Below the pieces are notes generated by a model, which saw only the letters and a program-made list of their open reading frames with translations, had not been told where the DNA came from and searched no databases. Below are positions 1 through 11,498 of a stretch of DNA of 64,000 bases, in pieces. The stretch lies in NCBI RefSeq assembly GCF_963678635.1, contig NC_087071.1, forward strand, positions 47,534,889 to 47,598,888, read 5' to 3'. Origin of the DNA: Symsagittifera roscoffensis. Lineage: Eukaryota; Xenacoelomorpha; Acoela; Convolutidae. The position numbers and the translations under genes are program-made. Each line of letters begins with the position of its first letter. Position 1 is the first letter of the stretch.

Positions 1-193
1 AATTTAGTATCTTGGCGCCAAAAAAGCCGTGAGAAATTTTCATGGCCGTTCGTCTCAATTGAATGTTGTAAAAAATACCAAATATATATTACCCCTCACC
101 ATTTAGTTTTTCAGGGGTAGAATCATAGAGGGGTTTTCCGCCTGCATAATTTCGATACTGATTTAACTTTTTGCTGATAACTATCGGATCATT

Positions 194-772
194 TTACTCT
201 TTTTCAGTTAGTTTGATTTCTGAGTTTTCTTCAGTTTGTTTGATTTCTGCGACGGTTCGAACTGCAAAAATTTTGCATTTCAATTCCAAGTATCTCTCGA
301 GTTTACCAGTTTCTTCATAATATCTAAGAACGCTCACTTCATCAGGCTTTAGTTTATCTTTACAAAAAAGAACGACCGTCAAATGCTTGCGATGGCACTC
401 GTCCAAATTAGCAACGAGATTCACTTGGTTGCTAAGTTGTTCTTTAATGCGTTCCAAAGTAGTCTCAATAACTTGATCATTTAATTCGGACTGGCCAAAC
501 TGCACAGACTTTATCAGGAAAACTTTTTTACAGCTTGGCGTGGGAATGAACAATAGCCCCCCGGCTGCTGGAAAGTTATTGTCTTTTCCTGAATCTGAAG
601 GTAAACGAGAACTGTATACAACGAACAAACCTTTCAGTCCGCCGTCTTCAAGCGTTTCCACCAAGTTCGAGTAACTCAAGCGAGATTTAATCAAGGGGTT
701 TAACTTGTCCAACTCTTCAGGCAAGTCAGTGATTACGCACTGTCTTCCATCGATGTGCATCCGCTTATGACT
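194..772 (-). CDS. Terminal coding exon of an unrecognised gene (193 codons including stop)
   Basis: I do not recognise the family. The open frame is long for this AT-rich DNA and has an ordinary soluble-protein composition with alternating hydrophobic and charged segments, a central hydrophobic stretch (LFVVYSSRLP, GGLLFIPTP) and an acidic, Glu-rich C-terminus ending at a stop codon at 194-196. No signal peptide or membrane segment is seen. An ATG lies at 760, but an in-frame TAG occurs just upstream and a good splice acceptor (pyrimidine-rich tract ending CCTAG) ends at 773-774. I therefore read it as a downstream exon starting at 772 rather than a single-exon gene. It joins in phase 0 to the small upstream reading frame at 819-935. 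No homologous function can be inferred from what is visible. An independent short single-exon gene beginning at 760 remains possible. Confidence 0.5.
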   Translation of the reverse strand, partial: SHKRMHIDGRQCVITDLPEELDKLNPLIKSRLSYSNLVETLEDGGLKGLFVVYSSRLPSDSGKDNNFPAAGGLLFIPTPSCKKVFLIKSVQFGQSELNDQVIETTLERIKEQLSNQVNLVANLDECHRKHLTVVLFCKDKLKPDEVSVLRYYEETGKLERYLELKCKIFAVRTVAEIKQTEENSEIKLTEKE

Positions 773-818
773 CTAGGAACAATAAAAACAGAATAATTTA
801 TGCGATGAGCTATGCTAC
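773..818 (-). other. Predicted 46-nt intron
   Basis: The segment begins GTAGC and ends CCTAG on the minus strand, with a T-rich tract before the acceptor, and its removal keeps the reading frame open in both flanking exons. It is far shorter than the introns of the beta-catenin gene in this window. Inference only, as no transcript is available. Confidence 0.35.
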
Positions 819-935
819 TTCCAGGCTTTCAAGTAACTTTGCTGCATTAGTTGCCACCAACTTTTCTTTGTCAGGGTAAACATCGCCAAAGTAGATGAAG
901 GAAGATAAGATTATTTCAGAATTTCTGTTGTACAT
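819..935 (-). CDS. Upstream exon of the same unrecognised gene (partial)
   Basis: A 39-codon open stretch with protein-like composition (FGDVYPDKEKL, AAKLLESLE) runs down to a GTAGC donor at 814-818. Removing the 46-nt segment 773-818 (starts GT, ends AG, pyrimidine-rich before the acceptor) joins it in frame with the 193-codon exon at 194-772. Without splicing the frame stops at 810-812. The ATG at 933-935 is a possible start, but the frame may also begin at a splice acceptor close by (ACAACAG), in which case the gene extends further right. Short length makes this tentative. Confidence 0.35.
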
Positions 936-1076
936 ATTTGTTTAACCCTCTAGTACAAAATCAAAAATTCTTAGTTGACTTAAGAGTTGAAAATTTGCAT
1001 AAAATCCTCTAACCGTATTTCATTTAAATTTCTAAAGTAGTTTTCGCTTTTTTATTCATTTGCAGTTACTTTCATC

Positions 1077-1503
1077 CAGTAGCGGATTTAGGGGGGAGAG
1101 GAGCGGGGGGGGGGGGGGGAACGCCCTCCCCCCTCAGGGATTCGACTCCCTGCCGACCCAAAGGGTCCCCCCTTTGTACTATTTTGAGATATCTATTTTT
1201 GGCTGACTGACCTTAAAATTTTTCTAAAGGCGCCTTTGGCGCCAATCTATGCTAATTACTACTAAAAAAACGCAATTTTTCTGTCAAAATTTTCCAAAAA
1301 GTGCGTAAAAACGCCTTTTTTTGAGCTATTTTTTCAAAACTTTGCCTGCGGCTCTGAAAATTTGGCCAGAATAAGGACAAAACAGTGCTTTGGGAGAGCT
1401 CAGAAAAATCAATTTTAAGGACCTAAAAAAAGGTCGACAAAATTTTCAAAAATTTTTTGAAAATCCGCCCCCCCCCCTCGAGAAATTCCTAGATCCGAGC
1501 CTG
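1077..1503. mobile_element. hAT-type MITE, copy 1
   Basis: The left end is CAGTAGCGGATTTAGG and the right end, read on the other strand, is CAGGCTCGGATCTAGG: imperfect 16-bp terminal inverted repeats. They are flanked by CTTTCATC (1069-1076) and CTTTCATT (1504-1511), a 7-of-8 match that fits the 8-bp target duplication of hAT elements. The interior has G and C homopolymer runs and no coding capacity, so it is a non-autonomous element. A related copy lies at about 33300-33672. Short open frames inside it are not genes. Confidence 0.75.
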
Positions 1504-1511
1504 CTTTCATT

Positions 1512-4055
1512 CGTTTTTCGTTGCTTTTTGACTCGAATAGTTTTTACTTCTGGGTCAATATTCTGGCAATTATTTAGGTTGAGTTTTTTAGGAAAACCTA
1601 AATTTTGGAAAAATGGGATTCAAATTAAAGACTAGATCGCCTCCCATACTAGTCTTGTCGCCTTGTGGTGTGCGAATAAATGTGCTATGTTTCGGTTTGA
1701 TGAATGTTTTCTTCCGATCACTCTCGGCTTTTCTATTTTTTTGAGCCAATGTTGACTAACTCAAAGAGACTCGTAGGGGGTCAAGTGTACTCATCATATT
1801 AGAGCTCTAATGATTTTTAAATGGTCATTAGACTACGAATTTGTTTTTGTTGATAATTCCTTGTTTTACAGTTTTCTCCGGATTCCATGGAAAAATTTAT
1901 GGCACGATTTAGGTGTTCACATTTGAATCTGCTCAGAAGGAGCCGGGGAATATAATTGATGGTTTAAATCGTGACAAAAACAGAGAGTTTTACTGGTTCT
2001 TTTTTTCACAAAATGGGAGACTGTGAACATGTTTCTTAGCACATTTTACATGATTCTTGAATTAACCTGATTCACAAATTGGTTGCTGAACTTGACCTCA
2101 CAAAATAAGATACTTTAAAAGTTATCATCGAACTATACAAAAGTACTTACCATCATTGACAACAAGACTGACCCTATCAGGCAAAGCCCTGAATGTTCCG
2201 ACTGCCCTATCAGATAGCTGCAGTAATTTTTAGACAAAACATTTTAAAAAATTCGTTTTTTTTTGAAAAACTTTTGAGCAAATATTTCTTTTTTGTTGTT
2301 GAATCTTTTCCCACACAATGTAAAACTCAAGCTGATATAGTTATCATTTTTTTTACAAAACTGTTTAGAGCTGCTTCAGTTTAGTTTGGAGTGATTCAGT
2401 TCGCTGTACAATACGCGTTGACAGAATTCTGCTCGGCAAAGAGCAGCCATTAGTATTTTAAAATTGGCAAAAATATTCGTATTTTTTAACCCCCGCAGTT
2501 TAGTGAAAATGATGACAGGTGAAAATATGTTTTCAATTGTCAGACCAAGAAGAATCCTCAAAATTCTTCTGGTGAGCAAAAACCAACATGAGCACAAATA
2601 TTTTGTCACTTTCCTCAAAAGTCGGAACAAAAAAGATAGTCGTCAGACCAGTAACGTAGAATAGAAACGTACACGCTAGGCCAAAAAAATAGTTCAATAG
2701 TGGTAAGAAAGTGTCTCGATTTTCAATAAAAAGGTAAATTTAATGAATATACTTTGATGAACACATGCTCGGCCAAAACACATGAAAAACACGTCAAATT
2801 GTTTCAAATATTGTAAAAGAAACTGAAGTCTAGCTTTTTGAATAAGAATGCAATAGCTAATGAATACTTGCTGCGACTAAAAAAAACTTCAGAAGTAGCT
2901 GATTATTTTAGTCTTTTTTGCAATAATGAATCAGTTAAACTGGAGTTGCTGACGTTTTTTTTATCGAACTGTTTGTAGTTTTATGTCAAATTAGAAAAAC
3001 ATGCGCTTCAAAAAACAAGTTTTCATTAACTTCGTGGGCGAAATAGTTTCTACTTTTAGTGTTTTCGGGATCGCATAGGTCCTGGGCTGAGGTTGCGGTT
3101 AGTTTTGTCCAGACAATTGAAACACTCTGGTCAAAACTCAACGTTTGTCCATAAAAATCTTGCAGATCATTTTTATTTTGCAAGAGTCTTGACGTCGCAT
3201 TTATCTTGAAAAGCGGTTTGCTTGCAAATATTGTCACAAATTACTGTTCAAAGTCAAGTTGCATCCTATTTGAACCCGATTAGATGGATTTATAGGCTAA
3301 GCTGGAGACAAAGAACATGCTTTACGAGGAGACTACTTAAAAACTTGCCACAAAAGTATAGAAGCCTATTCTGGCGAACAGTTTCTCAGTTCCTTGAAGA
3401 AACAAATAAATTTTTATCACGGCTGTTTTTAACCAATGAAAAAAGCTTTCTCTGGTTGATAAAAAACGCTTGTCAGTCAAATCCCTCACAGTTTCCCATA
3501 CAGTTCAAAAAGTGTACAAAAACTCTGCGACTATAATTATTCTATAAAGAAACTGTATGACCAACCACAAATAGGAATTGAATGACAAGCACTTCTTCAT
3601 ATTAGCAAATTGTGTTCTGTTGAATTGGTGATTCTACTTCAAGTTTAACTAAGTTGCAAATTCGTCTTAGATAGCTTTACCTTACGGTTATAGAGGCTTA
3701 TAATCATACGCTAAGATCGTTTAATGGCGCAATCGAGTGATTAGTAGCCTAAGATGAACAAATCAGGACAATCGAAATTAAGAAAAAGTCCAGGTTTCAC
3801 CTTCATCATCGATTCTTTCTTAAAAAAACGTCTTTGAAATCTTCATATAAGTGTAGTAAGATCCTCCACCCTAACATGCACGTTCATGAGATAGTTCATG
3901 AGTTATTAAGAAAACCACCTATTGCCCATGTATTAACATTAGATATAAAAACTTTCACATCCCCCGCTAACGCAGTGAACGGATTTCGAAAAATTTAGAA
4001 CCAACCATCCTTATGACTTTTTTAAGAAACTCTAGATCTACAGCGCTGACCAATG
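1512..4055. other. AT-rich intergenic DNA, no gene recognised
   Basis: Several open frames of 60-105 codons occur on both strands, some overlapping in antisense, but none has a recognisable domain, a convincing start or splice context, or a counterpart elsewhere in the window. I see no RNA gene. Confidence 0.5.
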
Positions 4056-4850
4056 CCCTAACTAAATAGTTCCCATCCCGGACTTCCAGAAGTCGTTTCT
4101 CGGCCCCCACTGAAGATAGTTGGTTCTCATCAGATTTGAGGATAGTGATTCCCGAAGTAAGATAATTCGATACTTCAAAGGAATTGCTTTTTTAATACAC
4201 CCAGCATGTTCGAAAAAGACCATTGCACGATAACTTCTACTTTCTCGAAATTTTTCAGCTGATGATATGACAACTGATGATACAGCTGATGCACCATTGT
4301 GTTTGTGAAATTTTGGTTTCATGCTGCTGCGAATTTTTTTGCCTTCCGGGACGCTAAAAATGGCACTTGTCGGCGGTTCAGACCAGTTTATTTTTACGCA
4401 CCAATCACTGACTATTGATGAATTTACTGCTTTTTCCCAGATGGAAGTGACACTATCAGGACATATACTTTTCCATTCACACAAAAAGTTTTACACAGCA
4501 TGATAAAATGAACGATGAAAGACTTATGAAAGAAAGCAAGATGAAAGACTGACTTAAATAAAGACTGAATGACAGAAATGAACTGAGTTTTAGTATGATG
4601 ACTGGATGACTTTAGTCTTGGTATAATTGGTTAACGGAATTTTTTGAAGCAGTACTTTTTGCTTTACTTAGAAGGACCGTTTCACTGAAACGAACTATAG
4701 AGATGCTACAATCGCTTGGAGAGCTACAAAACAAAAGAGTGAAAAATTATCAAGCCATTGATGGATCTAATCTTGATTATCCAATTAGAACGGATGTTAC
4801 CGATTGAAGTGAACTAAGTATTTGAGTTCACTCTATTTTTGATGGAAGCA
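4056..4850 (-). repeat. Left arm of a diverged inverted repeat pair
   Basis: Read on the minus strand, this segment is homologous along most of its length to the plus strand of 7590-8270. Landmarks in both arms include the blocks for CPD(S/A)VTS and FRESRSYR and the sequence GATCCAATTAGAAC or close variants. The arms face each other across about 2.7 kb. The left arm keeps a 140-codon open frame (4062-4484 minus); in the right arm the same frame has stops. The similarity is visible at protein level as well as in DNA, so the arms may derive from a duplicated gene fragment or transposon coding region that I cannot name. Confidence 0.6.
4062..4484 (-). CDS. Hypothetical ORF in the left inverted arm (possible gene relic)
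   Basis: A 140-codon open frame with the motifs CPDSVTSIW, IFSVPEGKK and EKFRESRSYR. The same motifs (CPDAVTSTW, IFSVPEGRK, EEFRESRSYR) appear in the plus-strand frame of 7975-8190, where stop codons interrupt them. Conservation of amino acids across two diverged copies suggests a once-coding sequence. A TAA lies in frame upstream of the first ATG in both copies, so the true 5' end was either elsewhere or joined by splicing. Function unknown; I do not recognise the domain. Confidence 0.3.
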   Translation of the reverse strand: MCEWKSICPDSVTSIWEKAVNSSIVSDWCVKINWSEPPTSAIFSVPEGKKIRSSMKPKFHKHNGASAVSSVVISSAEKFRESRSYRAMVFFEHAGCIKKAIPLKYRIILLRESLSSNLMRTNYLQWGPRNDFWKSGMGTI

Positions 4851-5495
4851 CTGTCATACCATTCCCATATATGAAATTAACCGAATTTGTTTTTTTTTCA
4901 ACTGCAATCGAATTTTGTACGCAATCAAACATTTTACAATTTTTTTTGCATGCAATTTAAATTTGTTGTGTGCATAACGTAGTCCTGGATACATTAAGGT
5001 TGGTTTTTTTCTTTTCGCTGTATAATTTTTTTTCAAAAACGCTGAAAATTCCTATTTCTTTTGTCATGTTTATGTATGCTTTGCTCAATGTCTGATAATT
5101 TAAAAGTTCAAATTTTTAAATAATCATCTTTGAAAAAATTTGTTATTTTCGTAAATATCATTTGTGAAAAACATCTTTAAGACAATTCAGGTTGTTTTCT
5201 TTGAATTGTATTTGCAAGACCGTCCAACCTTTGGTGCTTTGAGTAAACCAAGGTCTTTGTCACTTGTGTTAAGCTACAAACACAATCCAAAATTTTTCAG
5301 TAATTAAATTTAGAAACAAAAAATCAACTTTTTGGTTTATGGAAAAACACCTATCATACAACTTTCATTTATGAAAAAATGCTTATCATAGAGTGTTCAT
5401 TCAATTTTCTGTACGCATTGAATGTATGACATTGTATGACATAAAGTTTCTCATATATGGAAGTTGTATGATAAGAAGTTTTGGTCAACCCGGGT
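4851..5495. mobile_element. Truncated copy of the CCCGGGTTGACC-ended element
   Basis: The sequence parallels 10765-11496: both contain GTGTGCATAACGTAGTCCTGG, shown here as GTGCATAACGTAGTCCTGG, then AAGACCGTCCAAC, an ACCAAGGTCT block and repeated CATATATG palindromes, and both end TTTTGGTCAACCCGGG. The left terminus with its CCCGGGTTGACC repeat is missing here. No coding capacity. Confidence 0.65.
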
Positions 5496-7340
5496 TTATA
5501 GGCAATGAGAGCTGTAAAAAAGTCGCAGAACTTTTGTTGACTATTACATCCACTTGACATCTTCTTGACTAAATTTTAAACTAATCCCGGTTATCAAACA
5601 TTTCAAAGTTTATCTCGCAAGGGAAACGTTTTTTTTTGAGTTTTTTTTCAAAAATACAGAAAAAATAAGTGCCAATGACAGAACAGCCAAAACTGAAACA
5701 TACTTTGAAAAACCTAGTATTTGCTTTAAAAAACTTGCAGAGAAAAACGTTGAACTTTAGTCCCTGTCCATGTGCACGCAGCAAAAATGCGTTTTCGCTC
5801 ATATATTTTAAACGTTCTATATGCGCTTGTATCCTATGATATCATATGGAGCTCAGTGTTTCTCGATTTTCCTTACGAGGCCAAACTCTGCACTAAATAG
5901 ACGCGCAATTTAGTTTTTTTATCCTTTCCTGGATTGCAGAGACAAGATTCTTAACATGTTTCAAATATTAAGTGAAATCCATGGGTAGTTCCCAATCTCT
6001 ACGTCTTGAATCTGTTTCAGCGGTCTTTCAAGGATACGGAATGGCCACACTCTTGGTGATGACCAATATATTCCTTTAACTTTTCTAAAATTCAGTTTTC
6101 AAATTAGTTACTGAGACTGCATGATGAAAATATAAATAACAAGTTACATTTGATAAAAAAAACGACCTTAAAATGTCAATTACTAATTATGTTTCGACAT
6201 TATCTGATGAACGTTTATGAGATTAAACTGACTAAATAATGACAAGAGAATGACTACGCAGAAGAAAACATTTTTTTTGGAAACAAAGATGAGATTGAAA
6301 TTGTCAGACAATCATTCAAAAGGAAATCTGAGGTTTAACCGAGGGTATGATTTACCCTTGTCACTTATACTGAGCCAGCATAAGCTCCCACTGGCAATAA
6401 TAGGCCGCAAGGCCCATGGTGGTGATATAAAACGACGTCCAAATGTTTTGTCGCCATCTTATTCTGTGTTGTAGGCTAAAACTGAGAATTACTAATAAGT
6501 TTTCAGTATGTGAGATAAAACTGATTATCTACAGTTTTTGAGATGAATTAAGAAATTCAGTATACGGGATTGAACTGGTGCAACTCTCGGGGTATGCAGA
6601 GGGATATTCCTTGAAATTCTGCTTGTTGATGATGGACGGGGCACCCATATAGGATGTTTTGCAGCCTAATAAAACAGATCCTAAAAATCGAACTGAAAGT
6701 TTTACTGAAATGGACATCAAAGATGTACCGGAGAAGTCCTCGTGAATTGATAAAATGGCATCGCTCTTCAGCAAAATGGCAGGCTTGTTGCTTTTTTGCG
6801 TTCTAAAACGAAGGTCGAAGTCTGAAACAAAAAAATACTCGAAGGGAAAAAGTCGCTTGACTCATTATGTTTGTAGAATCCACATAACAGTCATTTCCAA
6901 AACCGATAATAAAACATAAGTTGAATGATCTGCGGAATTTAAGATCAAATTTTCCTCCACTGTCAAGGGAGTTCCAAATCAACATTTAAAACATTGCCAG
7001 ATAAGTTTTGAGATTTTCTTCCTTTCCTTTTCAGATGTGAAACCGGTATGAAATACTTGAAAAAAACTAATTTGTTTTTTTTTGAAACCTCTTTTTTGCT
7101 GGACTAAAATTAAAACTAAATTAGAACTGACACATTTTGCATATCATTAACTCTTTTTATTTTCGGCATTTCAGTAATTAAAACCACGTTTTTTCATTTT
7201 GTGTGGATGAACTGCTTGGTTAATTAATTGTGGGGTAAAAAAAACAGTAAAACGAGCGTTAAATTTTCTTACGCTTTGTTTTTTTAAAGACTATTTAAGG
7301 TCAACACAATTTTGAAACACACATTTATCTTGTTGGGTTT
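5496..7340. other. AT-rich intergenic DNA between inverted arms
   Basis: No convincing gene. Open frames of 60-81 codons on both strands lack recognisable motifs and are mostly lysine, phenylalanine and asparagine rich, as expected from random AT-rich DNA. Confidence 0.45.
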
Positions 7341-7349
7341 TGTTAAACA

Positions 7350-7428
7350 GAGATTTCGTTGGCAAGGATTCGAACCACCGAACCTTCCATTCAAATAAAC
7401 TGCCTCTGTTATACCTAGACCAGCATAG
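7350..7428 (-). repeat. tRNA-like sequence, probably a degenerate tRNA or SINE head
   Basis: On the minus strand a perfect internal promoter B box, GGTTCGAATCC, is preceded about 45 nt upstream by an A-box-like TGGTCTAGG. A clean seven-base acceptor stem cannot be formed, so it is not called as a functional tRNA gene. It lies between the two inverted arms. Confidence 0.4.
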
Positions 7429-7589
7429 CAATGAGATAAGCAAAACATTAAATGAAAGTAAAGCGCAGTTGAAAAATGAAAGTAAAGCGCTGCTTTGAGA
7501 TGATGTGATCCAATGAGATGAAATGATTCGATGAGATGATGCAATTCATGTTAAGCACCAGATGAAATCGAACTCATATTAATTTAGCA

Positions 7590-8270
7590 GCCAAGGCTCT
7601 CATCAAAAATAGAGTGCATTCAATTAATCACCAAATCTAATTTAATCTATAACACCAGTTCTAATTGGATCATCAAGGTTGTTGTTCATCAATGGCTTAT
7701 AAACTTTTCCCTCTTTGGTTTTGCAGCCCTCAAGGCGATTTTAGCACCACTGTAGTTCTTTACAGTAAAACAATCCTTATCACTGAAGCAAAAAGTCCTG
7801 CATCAGGGAAATTACCAAGAAAAAAGTCAGTCAGTCATTAAATCAAAAGTCATTTAAATTCTGTCACTCAGTCGTTCCTCAGTTTAGTCTTATATCAGGT
7901 TTTATTTCATAAGGCTTTCATTGGGCATTTCATTATGCTAAGTAAAAGTGTTTGCGTGAACGAAAAAGTACATGTCCTGATGCCGTCACTTCCACCTGGA
8001 AAGTGCAGTAAATTTATCAATAATCAATAACCTTAAAAACCAACTGGTCTAAACCGCCGAGAAGCGTAATCTTTAGTGTTCCGGAAGGCAGAAAAGAAAA
8101 CGCAGCTGCATTGAGTATAAGAAAAAGCCACGAGCACAATGATGCTTGTGTCATCAGCTGAAGAGTTTCGAGAGAGCAGAAGTTATCGTCCAAACCCGCT
8201 CAGCTGCAAAAAATGGTCTATTTGAAACAATCTGGGTGTGTCAAAGAACATTTATCATAATCAGCGACCG
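7590..8270 (+). repeat. Right arm of the diverged inverted repeat pair
   Basis: The plus strand here matches the minus strand of 4056-4850 in the same order, including the CPDAVTSTW, IFSVPEGRK and EEFRESRSYR blocks. The frame carries stops and small indels, so this copy is a pseudogene-like relic. Confidence 0.55.
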
Positions 8271-10557
8271 TTAAGTGCGCCAGTGCACAGTTCGGTTGGT
8301 CGACAAACCACAGCATACTGCGGGAACTGAACCATCCGGCAGTGGTAGTTCATACGTTGATTACTCAGATTTGAGAAAGAGTTATATGCCGAATCAAGGA
8401 AACGAGTCAGATAATGTTTGCCAGACAATTTCAAAAAAATTGTGATTCAGGGTGTCAATAAATGTAGACTCGAACAAAAACCCTAAGCCTAAAGCTAAAA
8501 ACAAACAAGGATGGAAAACCGCAGGAATATATTTTGAGTCGCTTTGATCGTTTTGAGTTGTCAGAAATTTTGAGTTTGCATTATGCGTCAACGGTATGAG
8601 GCAGGTAAAAATATCATGTGTTTGATCAGAGCGTAACTATTCACCTGCTAATCACATTCAAAATGAAAAACCTATAGATTTATTCTTCGCTTTAATCTGA
8701 GATCATGAAAATTACTTTGCAGTGCATCCAATTGAATCTGATTCTGAAAATTTCGACTATAGCTAAGATCGACTATCTTGCCGGCTGGAGAAACATGCCG
8801 TGTTTGTTATTTGAAAATCAATTGCACAAAGAAACAAGCAGTTGCTGGAATGAATTCTCTCAAAAATGCGGATGTCACTTTGAGAATCCTTGCTGCTTTA
8901 GCGGAGCTTCCTGAAAAAAGTTTCTTGATTTTTTAATTTTTTGTTTCAATTTTGAAAATTAATTCCCTCGTGCTTGGTTTTCATAACAAAATAAATTGCG
9001 AATTGAGTGTTATCAATCTTACAATCAGCCATTTTTTTGCGTCGCTCTTGCCGAGAAAAAGACGTTTTGGCTTGATGAGGAGAGATGCTTTGGCCAGATA
9101 CATCAGTATCGAGAAAGACCAATGGTTTGAAATCAACATAGTGTGGTGCTAAGTTTTTAAGCAGCAAAACCTCACAACCTTTTGATAGTCGCCATTCTTG
9201 GGAATTTGTGCTTAGGGAGGATGGGATCTGTTGCTAGCAAAAAAACGAACGTGAGTTGGACACTTTAATGAAAAATCTCAAGTTCAGCGAGCAGATAGAT
9301 TCCATCATAAGCACAATCCAATTCCACAAAAAAGTATGCTGAGGTGAATATGTCGACAAGAATAATTCCCGAGAGATAGTTCGTGATATTATGGCCGAGT
9401 CCACTCTGGAATAAGAGTGCAACTTGGAACGAACTACTTCAACTGTAAGCTGTTTGTTGTTTTTGTTCGATTTATTTGAGTTTTCTAATTTAAACGTATT
9501 CTAATTTTCCGTACTATTTTTGCTGAATGTAATATGCGACGCTTTGGTCTTAAAGTTTGGCCGTTTGGTCAAACTGTTCAGTGGAGGAGAAAAACAACGG
9601 ATGTAAAGGCAACAGAATGAAGTTCGAAAAACTGCTGCTACAGTGAATTTGTTTGCGAATAAAGGTTAACAAAACTTGAACAGCTACAGCTACATCAAAT
9701 TTCAAAATCAAAACACAAAAGTGTCAAAAACTCAAAAGCAAAAAGCACATAATGTTTTTTTAAACGATGTTCTGGTCTGTTCTGTTTTCGCAAATTGAAG
9801 TTGAATTGAATTGAAATGAACTGGTGAATTAGTTCACTTCATTTTGATCAGTTGGCAGGTAAATGAAATCGAAGTTGGGTGTATGTTGACAGGAATTGAG
9901 ATCGAAATTGAGCGTATGATGGCAGGAGTTGAGATCGAACTTGGGTGTAAATTTGGGGTAGAAAAAAAATCGAATGTTTGGTTTTTCAACCGGTAGCTGA
10001 TCAACTCTTAGCATTTATTGAGGTTGAACTTGCTGGTGAACACCTGGTGAAAAAAAAGTTTATCAAAAAACGAAACTACACATGTAACTAGATTCCACAA
10101 ACGAAAGCAGATTCTATTGACAATTTTCGGATTCCGCTGGCAGTATGCTGAGTCCGCGTTCTATTTTCAGATTCCGCTTACAGGTGCGGATTTCACAACA
10201 GCTCCAATTTTCATACACATATTTGTAGTCCGCAAACTGTTCGGATTCCAAAAACTGTTCCAGATTCCGCAAATACTACTTATGGAGCAATTTTGAGCGG
10301 CTAAGTGTTTTATCTATTTGTTTGTGGAATCCAAAACAGTGAAGAAGATTTAAAAAAGTAGCAATTTTGCTGATTACGCGACAAATCTGACTTTGGTTTG
10401 TTGAAAAAACCGCCTACAGTTCTTAAAGTGCACAATTATGCCTCAAAATGTTTTAAATTAGTATTCAACCCTTGTTTGTGGGTCATCACCAATCAAAATG
10501 GGTAGTTAATAAGAGAAAACAAGAGAAAAAGTGGTTATTGCATTGCATAATTTCAAT
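8271..10557. other. Intergenic DNA, no gene recognised
   Basis: Nothing with domain evidence. It contains a three-copy imperfect repeat of about 33 bp near 9864-9955 (unit core GATCGAA-TTG-G-GTAT) and a cluster of GATTCCGC-type words around 10130-10275. Confidence 0.4.
9864..9955. repeat. Short tandem repeat, about three 33-bp units
   Basis: Three successive imperfect units share GATCGAA(G/A/C)TTG(G/A)G(T/C)GTA followed by a CAGGA(A/G)TTGA spacer. Non-coding. Confidence 0.55.
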
Positions 10558-10559
10558 TA

Positions 10560-11496
10560 CCCGGGTTGACCTCCATACACCGAAAATGCTTATCATACAA
10601 TTCCATACATCAAGTGTGTGGGAAAATGCTTGTCATACAATTTTCATACAATTTCTAAAAATGGTTGAAAACTGGTATAAACTCTTTTCTGTGGCTGTTT
10701 GATTCTAATAAAACAATCTGGTGATAAAAAACTGAGGTTTTCGTTTTTTGAAAAAAATGCTTATCATACAATTCCCATATATGGAAATTGTATGACTGGC
10801 ATTTTTTTGATGGCGACACAAAAAATTTTTCAAGCAATTTTGAAAATTTGGCTCAAAAATTGTTTGTTTTTTTTTTAACCGCAAATCGATTTTCGTACGC
10901 AAACAAACATTTTTCGAAAAAAAAATTTTGCATGCAAAATTTAATATTTTGTGTGCATAACGTAGTCCTGGATACGATAAAATTGGCTTTGACTTTCTTT
11001 TCACTGAATTTTTTTTTTCAAAAACGCTGAAAATTCCTTTTTCTTTTGTATGGGGTGTTAATGTACGCCTTGATCAATGTCTGATAATTTGAAAATTCAA
11101 AAATTTAATATAATCATCATTAATAAATTTTGCCAAAAAATAAAAGTTTGCTACTTTTGTTATATCAATTGTGAAAGACAGCCAAATTCAGGTCGTTTTC
11201 TATGCATTGTAAATGCAAGACCGTCCAACTTTTGGTGTTTTGAGTAACCAAGGTCTATGTCACTTGTGTTCGGTTGCAACTACAACCAAAAATTTTGCAG
11301 AAACTAAATTTAGAAAGAAAAAATCAAAATTTTTGGTTTATGGGAAAACACCTATCATACAATTTTCATATATGGAAAAATGCTTATCATAGAGTTTTCA
11401 TACAATTTTCTGTACGTATGGAATTGTATGAAATTGTATGACAAGAAGTTTCTCATATATGGAAATTGTATGATGAGAAGTTTTGGTCAACCCGGG
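10560..11496. mobile_element. Complete DNA-transposon-like element with CCCGGGTTGACC termini
   Basis: The left end reads CCCGGGTTGACC and the right end GGTCAACCCGGG, a perfect 12-bp terminal inverted repeat. Looser inverted similarity follows (TTATCATACAATTCCATA type words). TA dinucleotides flank both ends (10558-10559 and 11497-11498), as expected for a TA target duplication of the Tc1/mariner superfamily; a palindromic flank could also give this. The interior has several CATATATG-centred palindromes and no transposase, so the element is non-autonomous. A left-truncated copy lies at 4851-5495 and a terminal relic near 19010-19110. Confidence 0.7.
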
Positions 11497-11498
11497 TA

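Noticed and set aside
7350-7428. Functional tRNA gene
   Set aside because: B box is good but acceptor and anticodon stems do not pair well.
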